From NCBI GenBank assembly GCA_022511265.1, contig JAFLRX010000014.1, forward strand, positions 10,493 to 63,531: a stretch of DNA of 53,039 nucleotides, given 5' to 3'. Both the position numbers and the translations under genes were made by a program. Each line of letters opens with the position of its first letter. Positions within the stretch are counted from its first letter, which is position 1. Shown piece after piece: positions 43,596 through 50,180 of the stretch. Below the pieces are notes generated by a model. That model made no database searches. It saw nothing but the letters and a program-made list of their open reading frames with translations, and had not been told where the DNA came from. Origin of the DNA: Eubacterium sp. Lineage in GTDB: Bacteria; Bacillota; Clostridia; Oscillospirales; Ruminococcaceae.

Positions 43596-43635
43596 ACAGG
43601 GACAACACAGAACAAATCCTGTTCAGTCTGTCCCT
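43596..43635. repeat. Nested hairpin upstream of the P-loop gene
   Basis: AGGGACA pairs with TGTCCCT, with GAACA/TGTTC inside. It lies in the leader of the minus-strand P-loop gene. Function unknown; no consensus promoter was found around it. Confidence 0.4.
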
Positions 43636-43721
43636 ACGAAATGTCTCCCTGTTTGCGGATTCTGTTTGTTCCGATCATGATGAAATCAATCAACGTACAT
43701 AATTCTCCTTCCGTTATAAAT

Positions 43722-43750
43722 AAAACCTCTTATCAAAAGATAAGAGGTTT
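43722..43750 (-). terminator. Terminator of tRNA-Leu
   Basis: AAAACCTCTTATC and GATAAGAGGTTTT form a perfect 13-bp stem with a 4-base loop directly after the encoded CCA, followed on the minus strand by ATTTAT. Confidence 0.9.
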
Positions 43751-43837
43751 TGGTGCAGGTAAAGGGACTTGAACCCATACCCCCTTGCGAGGACTAGCAC
43801 CTGAAGCTAGCGCGTCTGCCAATTCCGCCATACCTGC
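43751..43837 (-). tRNA. tRNA-Leu (CAG anticodon)
   Basis: An 87-nt tRNA with acceptor arms GCAGGTA/TACCTGC, the class II D-region GGCGGAATTGGCAGACGCG, anticodon stem CTAGC/GCTAG around loop TTCAGGT (anticodon CAG, reads CUG), a long variable arm (TCCTCGCAAGGGGG) and T-loop GGTTCAAGTCC. CCA is encoded. Own promoter and terminator. Confidence 0.97.
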
Positions 43838-43869
43838 ATATTTATGCTGTTGTTTCACAGCACTTTAAG

Positions 43870-43898
43870 ATTATAACACATTCTCACAAAAAAATCAA
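43870..43898 (-). promoter_or_regulatory. Promoter of tRNA-Leu
   Basis: Minus-strand TTGATT and TATAAT with a 17-base spacer, 33 bases upstream of the mature 5' end. Confidence 0.85.
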
Positions 43899-43942
43899 CC
43901 CCTTTTTGCAAAAAATTTTTCTTTATTTATTTTTCTCATCTA

Positions 43943-43971
43943 TTGAAAGCCGATGAAATTTATGTTAATAT
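43943..43971 (+). promoter_or_regulatory. Promoter of the FGGY kinase gene
   Basis: TTGAAA and TAATAT with a 17-base spacer, 38 bases before the start. Confidence 0.6.
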
Positions 43972-44008
43972 AAATATATATACTTTTTTCATATGAAAGG
44001 GGATCTTT

Positions 44009-45598
44009 ATGGGTATCGAAGGGAAAATAAAACGCGGTGAGACCGCGCTCGGGATAGAATTCGGCTCGACGCGTATCAAGGCGGTGCTGGTCACCGACGA
44101 CGGCAAGCCGGCAGGCAGCGGCTCGTACACATGGGAAAACCGCTATATCAACGGCATCTGGACATATACGCTGGAGGATATACAAAACGGACTTCAGGCT
44201 GCGTACAGCGACCTTATCAAAAACCTCCGTATGAAATACAGCATTATCCCCAAAACCTACGGCTCGATAGGCATCAGCGCAATGATGCACGGCTATATGG
44301 CGTTTGACAGTGAGGACAGGCTGCTGGTGCCGTTTCGCACATGGCGCAACACCATCACCGAAAAGGCGGCGGACGAGCTGACCGCGCTGTTGCAGTACCC
44401 TATCCCCCAGCGATGGAACATAGCGCATCTTTACCACTCGATACTGAACAACGAGCAGCACCTCGACAAACTGTCATACATCACCACGCTGGCGGGTTAT
44501 GTGCATTTTATGCTGACCTCGCAGCACGTTATCGGCATTGGCGACGCTTCGGGTATGTTCCCGATAGACATTGCGACCCGTGATTATAACAAGGAAATGA
44601 TATCCGCCTTTGACGCGGCGGCGAAAGAACACGGCTTTGACAAGCCGCTGGAGGGTCTGCTGCCGCAGGTGCTGTGCGCCGGGGAGCACGCGGGACAGCT
44701 GACCGAAGAGGGCGCAAGGCTGCTGGATCCGTCCGGGCATCTCGAGGCGGGTATACCGCTCTGTCCGCCGGAAGGCGACGCAGGCACGGGCATGACCGCC
44801 ACCAACAGCGTACGTCCCCGCACAGGCAACGTGTCCGCGGGTACGTCGGTGTTTGCCATGGTGGTGCTGGACAAAGAACTGGAAAAGCTGCATAAAGAGA
44901 TAGACCTTGTCACCACCCCGTCCGGCGACCTGACCGCGATGGTGCATTGCAACAACTGCACCTCCGAGCTGAACGCGTGGGTCGGCATATTCAGAGAACT
45001 GGTTGACAGGCTGGGATATGAGGTAGACACAGGCGATTTGTATAAAGAATTGTTTGAGATATCGCTGATAGGCGACGCGGACTGCGGCGGGCTGACCGCC
45101 TGCAATTATCTGTCCGGCGAGCATATTACCGGCTTTGACGAGGGCAGACCGATGTTTGTACGCACGCCTGACAGTAGCTTTACGCTAGCTAACTTTATGC
45201 GGGCGCAGCTGTTCTCTTCTCTCGCCACGCTGAAAATAGGACTGGATATACTGCTGAAAGAGGAAAAGGTCGGCGTTGACCGTATCACCGGGCACGGCGG
45301 ATTTTTCAAGACGGAAAACGTCGGACAGCGTATTCTTGCCGCAGCCGCAAACGCACCTGTCTCAGTTATGAAGACCGCCGTAGAGGGCGGCGCGTGGGGC
45401 ATTGCGCTGCTTGCCGCGTATATGACGCAAAAAAAAGACGGCGAAAGCCTTGCCGACTGGCTGGACGGGCATGTGTTCTGCGATGCGGAGAGCAGTATGG
45501 TCTCCCCCGTCAAAGAGGACAGAGACGGCTTTGACAGCTTTATGGAGCGGTATAAGAAAACTCTCAATGTTGAGAGAACAGCGGTAGACTCGCTGTAA
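44009..45598 (+). CDS. FGGY-family carbohydrate kinase
   Basis: A 529-residue sugar kinase. The N-terminal ATP-binding fold starts ALGIEFGSTRIKAVL (~14-28). ISAMMHGYMAFD (~91), the GDASGMFPID segment and a central GTGMT..VSAGTSVFAM with DxG-type loops match the FGGY family (xylulokinase, ribulokinase and relatives). The C-terminal GHGGFFKTENVGQRILAAAA..GAWGIALLAAY completes the ATP cleft. It phosphorylates a ketose or polyol; the exact sugar cannot be read from sequence and no isomerase is adjacent. Start ATG 44009 with AAAGGGG. Confidence 0.88.
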   Translation: MGIEGKIKRGETALGIEFGSTRIKAVLVTDDGKPAGSGSYTWENRYINGIWTYTLEDIQNGLQAAYSDLIKNLRMKYSIIPKTYGSIGISAMMHGYMAFDSEDRLLVPFRTWRNTITEKAADELTALLQYPIPQRWNIAHLYHSILNNEQHLDKLSYITTLAGYVHFMLTSQHVIGIGDASGMFPIDIATRDYNKEMISAFDAAAKEHGFDKPLEGLLPQVLCAGEHAGQLTEEGARLLDPSGHLEAGIPLCPPEGDAGTGMTATNSVRPRTGNVSAGTSVFAMVVLDKELEKLHKEIDLVTTPSGDLTAMVHCNNCTSELNAWVGIFRELVDRLGYEVDTGDLYKELFEISLIGDADCGGLTACNYLSGEHITGFDEGRPMFVRTPDSSFTLANFMRAQLFSSLATLKIGLDILLKEEKVGVDRITGHGGFFKTENVGQRILAAAANAPVSVMKTAVEGGAWGIALLAAYMTQKKDGESLADWLDGHVFCDAESSMVSPVKEDRDGFDSFMERYKKTLNVERTAVDSL

Positions 45599-45607
45599 AA
45601 ATTTCTC

Positions 45608-45636
45608 TTGCATTTTTATGATAAGTATGTTAAAAT
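45608..45636 (+). promoter_or_regulatory. Promoter of the corrinoid-uptake operon
   Basis: TTGCAT and TAAAAT with a 17-base spacer. Transcription would start ~45643, about 15 nt before the riboswitch-like fold. Confidence 0.65.
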
Positions 45637-45657
45637 ATAGATAATTTAATATGCTGT

Positions 45658-45813
45658 AAGTACGGTTTGAAAGGTTTGTTAGCTGAGTAGGTAATTGTAT
45701 ATCCGGTTCGAGTCCGGAACAACTGTCATTACTGTATTTGAGCGGGAAAGGTGCGGTATGCCGTCAGCGCGGCATAGCTTTTTCCGCGCATAAGTCAGAA
45801 TACTTCCGTATTT
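45658..45813 (+). promoter_or_regulatory. Cobalamin riboswitch-like aptamer
   Basis: P1 is AAGTACGG (45658-45665) with CCGTATTT (45806-45813), 8 pairs including one G-U. Inside come a CCGG..CCGG hairpin followed by AACTGT, a TTACTG B12-box-like element, then GCGGGAAAGGTGCGG, a hairpin ATGCCG/CGGCAT, and the 3' element AAGTCAGAATAC before P1. Order and sequence follow the cobalamin family (RF00174), but the canonical GCCACTG box is altered, so it may be a divergent subtype. It precedes an operon of transcobalamin-like and ECF genes, which fits. Confidence 0.75.
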
Positions 45814-45835
45814 TCCGGTACAGCTTGGGACATGC

Positions 45836-45866
45836 AGGTGCGGCCATTTTGGTGCGCACCTTTTTT
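45836..45866 (+). terminator. Riboswitch-controlled intrinsic terminator
   Basis: AGGTGCG (45836-45842) pairs with CGCACCT (45855-45861), followed by TTTTT. The 5' arm repeats exactly an 8-mer of the aptamer (AGGTGCGG, 45749-45756). It lies 59 bases before the first gene of the operon, so it can shut the operon off before translation starts. Confidence 0.8.
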
Positions 45867-45924
45867 GTTGTAGCGGGAAAACAGGCATATAAATTAACAA
45901 ATTTATTTGAGAGGAAGTATCAAC

Positions 45925-48381
45925 ATGAGCGAAAGAAGTATCGCACGAAAGCCGCTGGCAGTAATAACAGCGGCGGCACTGGCACTGAGCATCATGCCGA
46001 AGCTTGACTATGCTTTGGCGGCAGAGGAGCTCGGCAGCGTAAGGGTCATTGTCAGAAATGACACCTTCGTTGGGGAAACCTACGACGAGTACGAGGAAGA
46101 GTACGTCACCCCCGCATGGTCGGGTGTACTGCTGGATGAATGGGTAGAGCTGTCCGCGGACAGCAGTATGCTGTCGGCTGTATTGCAGGCACTGGAGGAA
46201 AACGGCATCTCCCAGACAGGCGGCGAATACGGCTATATAAGCGAGATAGGCGGGCTTGCCGCAGAGGACTGCGGTTGGCTGAGCGGCTGGATGGGTACGC
46301 TGAATGACTGGTTTACCGATGATCTGTTTAACGCATACACCGTTGAAAACGGCGGGCTGACCGACGGCGACGAGATATGCCTGATGTACACCCTTGACTT
46401 AGGTCAGGATATAGGCTATGACTGGACAGGCAGCACCGACACCTCGCTGAAAAGCATAGGTATAGAGGACGGTACGCTTTCCCCTGCTTTTTCAGCGGAT
46501 ACGAAAAGCTACACGCTTACGCTGACGGAAGGCATAGATGAAATATATATCCGTCCCGAGGCACTCAACAAGAACTTTAAGGTTGAGGTCAAGGTTGACG
46601 GTAAGAGCGTAAAACGCTCGCGCCCTGTCGGGTTAAAGGACAGCAGTATAATTACGGTAACCGTTGACGGAGAGAATACTTATACTGTCACGGTATCATT
46701 GCCCAAAGCCGACACTCTCGGCAGCGTAAGGGTGATAGTCAGAAACGACACCTTTACCGAGAAAGACGGCAGCCCCGCGTGGACAGGCGTACTGCTGGAC
46801 GAATGGACCGAGCTGTCCGCTGACAGCAACGCGCTGTCGGTGCTGCTGAAAGCACTGGAGGAAAACGGAATATCCCAGACAGGCGGCGAATACGGCTATA
46901 TAACCGAGATAGGCGGGCTTTCCGCAGGAGATTGCGGCTATATGAGCGGCTGGATGGGCACACTGAACGACTGGTTCACCGATGAGACCTTCACCGCCTA
47001 TACCGTTGCCAACGGCAAGCTGTCGGACGGTGACGAGATATGCATGATGTATTCGCTTGACTGGGGACTGGATATCGGCAGTGACTGGTCGGGCACCGAC
47101 ACCTCACTGAAAAGCATAGGCATAGATGAGGGTACGCTCTCCCCTGCTTTTTCAGCGGATATGAAAAGCTATACGCTTACGCTGGATGAAGGCATAGATG
47201 AAATATATATCCGTCCCGAGGCGGTAAACAAGAACTTTAGGGTCGAGGTCAAGGTTGACGGTAAGAGCGTAAAGCGCTCGCGCCCGGTGTCGGTAAATGA
47301 CGGCAGCGTGATTGTTATAACGGTGGACGGCACCAACACATACACCGTCACGGTTAACGGCACTCCGTCTGACGAGCCGCCTACGGATGACAGTCCCGCG
47401 AATGAAGAACCAACAGGCAGCAAAACCCCGTGGCAGGATATTTACAAGACAACCGCCGAAACTCTCTCGGATATTGATATAACCGCATTGTCTGAGGCGG
47501 GCGGCGACTGGATAATAGTCGGGCTTGTCCGTGCGGGGCTGCTCTCCGATACGGCTGGGGATAAATATATAGCTGATGTTACCGAGACGGTAAAGCTTAT
47601 CGGCTCGGACACTGTCAGCCGCAAGGCGACCGACAACGCAAGGGTGGCTATCGCGCTGGCTGCTGTCGGCGCAGACCCCGCCGACATTGCGGGCTATGAC
47701 CTGTTAAAGCCGCTGACCGATATCGACTTTGTCACCCGTCAGGGCATAAACGGCGCGATATACGCGCTTATCGCGCTGGACGCGGCGGATTATGAGGCCG
47801 ACGCATGCGACGCGCTTATCGCATATATACTGGACGCACAGGTAAACGGCGGCTGGGCTTTGGTCGGGGAAACGCCCGACCCAGACGTAACCGCAATGGC
47901 ATTGCAGGCGCTTGCTCCGTATTACGATGACGAAAAGGTAAAAGCGGCTGTTGATGAGGGCGTACAGATACTGCAAGGCTGCGCCTATAAAACCACCGAG
48001 AGCGTTGCCCAGGCGATAATCGCGCTGACCGCGCTGGATATCGACCCTGCGAAGCTTATTGATGTGCTTGCGGCGGCATTTGAGGGCAAGGGCTTTGTCC
48101 ATGTCCCTGACGGGGAATATAATCAGATGGCGACCGAGCAGGCGTTCCTCGCGCTGGTGGCATACAGCAGATATCTTGACGGACAGCCGTCGCTGTATGA
48201 TATCGAGATACAGCGTGCTGACGACGCAGTACCGGGAAACAGCAGCGGAAATGCCGATGACCCCGAAGCAGATGCGAATAAGCCGAGTGAAAACCCCGCC
48301 ACCGGCGGCGCGCTTGACTGCACGGCGGCAGTTATTGCGGCGGCTTGCGCGGCAATAGCAATTACAAGAAAAAAGAAGTAA
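45925..48381 (+). CDS. Wall-anchored transcobalamin-like corrinoid-binding protein (2x DUF4430 + alpha/alpha barrel)
   Basis: An 818-residue surface protein. A signal peptide is at ~1-32. Residues ~36-165 are a DUF4430 domain (the beta-domain fold of transcobalamin and intrinsic factor), ~172-262 a cadherin-like beta-sandwich; residues ~265-479 repeat this pair after a 687-bp duplication. Residues ~500-760 form an alpha/alpha barrel of prenyltransferase/squalene-cyclase-like repeats (NARVAIALAAVGADP, DPDVTAMALQALAPYYDD), the fold of the alpha-domain of intrinsic factor. The C-terminus NPATGG, helix, RKKK is a sortase-type signal, so it sits in the cell wall. Likely captures cobalamin or another corrinoid. 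ATG 45925 follows GAGAGGAAG. Confidence 0.78.
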   Translation: MSERSIARKPLAVITAAALALSIMPKLDYALAAEELGSVRVIVRNDTFVGETYDEYEEEYVTPAWSGVLLDEWVELSADSSMLSAVLQALEENGISQTGGEYGYISEIGGLAAEDCGWLSGWMGTLNDWFTDDLFNAYTVENGGLTDGDEICLMYTLDLGQDIGYDWTGSTDTSLKSIGIEDGTLSPAFSADTKSYTLTLTEGIDEIYIRPEALNKNFKVEVKVDGKSVKRSRPVGLKDSSIITVTVDGENTYTVTVSLPKADTLGSVRVIVRNDTFTEKDGSPAWTGVLLDEWTELSADSNALSVLLKALEENGISQTGGEYGYITEIGGLSAGDCGYMSGWMGTLNDWFTDETFTAYTVANGKLSDGDEICMMYSLDWGLDIGSDWSGTDTSLKSIGIDEGTLSPAFSADMKSYTLTLDEGIDEIYIRPEAVNKNFRVEVKVDGKSVKRSRPVSVNDGSVIVITVDGTNTYTVTVNGTPSDEPPTDDSPANEEPTGSKTPWQDIYKTTAETLSDIDITALSEAGGDWIIVGLVRAGLLSDTAGDKYIADVTETVKLIGSDTVSRKATDNARVAIALAAVGADPADIAGYDLLKPLTDIDFVTRQGINGAIYALIALDAADYEADACDALIAYILDAQVNGGWALVGETPDPDVTAMALQALAPYYDDEKVKAAVDEGVQILQGCAYKTTESVAQAIIALTALDIDPAKLIDVLAAAFEGKGFVHVPDGEYNQMATEQAFLALVAYSRYLDGQPSLYDIEIQRADDAVPGNSSGNADDPEADANKPSENPATGGALDCTAAVIAAACAAIAITRKKK
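46030..47370 (+). repeat. 687-bp tandem duplication within the corrinoid-binding gene
   Basis: CTCGGCAGCGTAAGGG begins both copies, at 46030 and 46717. The two copies match closely through DUF4430 and the cadherin-like sandwich, including long identical stretches such as those encoding GIDEIYIRPEA. The close match indicates a recent duplication or ongoing gene conversion. Confidence 0.85.
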
Positions 48382-48404
48382 CAAAAATTTCGGGCGGTGT
48401 GTTT

Positions 48405-49271
48405 ATGGAGTTTATAAAAAAATACAAGTACATAGCTTTGGCGGCGGTTGCCGCTGCCGCGCTGATAGTGCTGATAATAATTCTCGGTACGGGCGGCGAG
48501 GACAGCGGTGAAAATGTTTCGGGCGGCGTGTCCTCAGAAGTATCGGACGTAGCGTCAGACAGCCTTAGCGAAAGTGTACCCGCAAGCACACCCGCACCCG
48601 AAAGCAAGCCGGAAAGCTCTATTGAAAGCACCGGCGAAAGTTCCACCGAAAATCCTGCTGATAGCTCCAATGAAAATCCCGAAAGCACTGAACACGTTGA
48701 CGTAACCGCCCCGGCTACGCAGGCTACCGCAACCGAAACCACCTCCCCGCCGCAAACAACACCCGCCCCGTCGGTTACCGAAAGCACGGCGGAAACCACA
48801 AAAGCACCCGTCACATCCACTACACCAAAGCCTGTAACAACAGTAACAACGTCTACCCCGCAAAAGGAATACAACAGCCTATGCACCTTAACGATAGACT
48901 GCCGTACCCTGCTGGACAACATGGACAGGCTGGACAAAAACAAGCATTCTCTTGTTCCGTCCGACGGGATGATATTCAGCTCGGCGGTGGGCTTTGACAA
49001 CGGGGAGAACGCGTTCGAGATACTTCGGCGGGTCTGCAATGAAAACGGCATTCATCTGGAGGCGTCCTATACCCCAGCGTTCGGCAGCTCGTATATCGAG
49101 GGGATAAACAACCTTTACGAGTTTGACTGCGGCAGTACGTCAGGCTGGATATATAAAGTAAACGGCGAGACCTACGGAACAGGCGCGTCCTCATACAAGC
49201 CGAAAAACGGCGATAAAATAGAGTTTGTCTACACCTGTGAGTTAGGCTTTGACGTAGGCGCAGGTATATAA
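48405..49271 (+). CDS. Membrane-tethered DUF4430 protein
   Basis: A 288-residue protein: an N-terminal membrane anchor (YIALAAVAAAALIVLIIILG, ~8-27), a Ser/Thr/Pro/Glu-rich extracellular stalk (~30-165), and one DUF4430 domain (~170-288; TSGWIYKVNGETYGTGASSYKPKNGDKIEFVY near the end). It resembles the beta-domain of transcobalamin alone. It may take corrinoid from the wall protein and pass it to the ECF transporter. The in-frame start at 48345 overlaps the upstream gene; ATG 48405 has GGCGGTG upstream and begins directly with the anchor. Confidence 0.78.
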   Translation: MEFIKKYKYIALAAVAAAALIVLIIILGTGGEDSGENVSGGVSSEVSDVASDSLSESVPASTPAPESKPESSIESTGESSTENPADSSNENPESTEHVDVTAPATQATATETTSPPQTTPAPSVTESTAETTKAPVTSTTPKPVTTVTTSTPQKEYNSLCTLTIDCRTLLDNMDRLDKNKHSLVPSDGMIFSSAVGFDNGENAFEILRRVCNENGIHLEASYTPAFGSSYIEGINNLYEFDCGSTSGWIYKVNGETYGTGASSYKPKNGDKIEFVYTCELGFDVGAGI

Positions 49272-49298
49272 ATCTTAATTAAGAAAGGCGGTGTCAGT

Positions 49299-50180
49299 AT
49301 GCGCGGCATAAAAAAATATCACCCGCTGGCGGGCACGGCGTTTTTCCTTGCGGTGATGCTGATAACCGCCTTTATACAAAGTCCGTATTTTGTCGCGGTG
49401 TCGCTGATTTTCTCGGTGCTTACCGCCTTAAATGTCAGCGGGAAGAAAGTGATCAAGCTGCTGCTGATAACCTTACCGTTTTTTATCATCTCCTGCGGTA
49501 TCAATCTGCTGTTCAACAACGCGGGGGTGACGGTGCTGTTCTATCTACCGACAGGCAACGCCGCAACTTTGGAGACGCTGATATACAGCGTCAACGCGGG
49601 CGGTATGCTCATCTCGCTGGTGATGTGGTTTGCCTGTGTTACCGAAATAATGACCTCGGACAAGATAGTGTATCTGTTCGGCAGTATCGCGCCGCGGCTG
49701 GGGCTGCTCATCTCGATGATACTGCGGTTTGTGCCGCTGCTGGTACGACGAATAAAGGAGACGGCGCAGGCACAGAAATTTGTCGGCTGCGACATATACG
49801 GCGAAAGTGTATTACAGCGGGTGAAAAACGCCCTGCGGGTGCTGTCTGTAGCTATCGCCGCCTCGGCAGAGGGCGCTGCGCAGACCGCTGCCTCGATGAA
49901 AGGGCGCGGCTATGGGCTGAAAGGCGTGCGCCGCACATCATATACCGTATACGGCTTTGCCGCCAAAGAGGCGGCGGCAGTCGCCGTTGTGCTTGCCGCG
50001 TCCGCATTGATAATCGCGGGGGCGTGCGCGGGCTGGACGGAATATCATTTCTACCCCGACTTTGCGACGAGGGCGGACGGTTTTACACTGATAACACTTA
50101 TCGCGTGGGCGGTGCTGTGCGCGCTGCCGCTGGTGATAAACATATACGAAAGCGGGGTGAGACGGCTTGACACTATATGA
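49299..50180 (+). CDS. ECF transporter T component (EcfT)
   Basis: A 293-residue membrane protein with about six helices. The cytoplasmic coupling helices carry MILRFVPLLVRRIKETAQAQ and AAQTAASMKGRGYG (Ala-Arg-Gly-type motifs), typical of the CbiQ/EcfT family that links the ATPases to the S component. It overlaps the next gene by 14 bases, so the two are made together. Substrate is set by the S module next door. Confidence 0.88.
   Translation: MRGIKKYHPLAGTAFFLAVMLITAFIQSPYFVAVSLIFSVLTALNVSGKKVIKLLLITLPFFIISCGINLLFNNAGVTVLFYLPTGNAATLETLIYSVNAGGMLISLVMWFACVTEIMTSDKIVYLFGSIAPRLGLLISMILRFVPLLVRRIKETAQAQKFVGCDIYGESVLQRVKNALRVLSVAIAASAEGAAQTAASMKGRGYGLKGVRRTSYTVYGFAAKEAAAVAVVLAASALIIAGACAGWTEYHFYPDFATRADGFTLITLIAWAVLCALPLVINIYESGVRRLDTI

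Noticed and set aside
45907-45924. Extended N-terminus of the corrinoid-binding protein from a TTG
   Set aside because: The TTG lies inside the ribosome site region; ATG 45925 has GAGAGGAAG at a normal distance and starts the signal peptide well.
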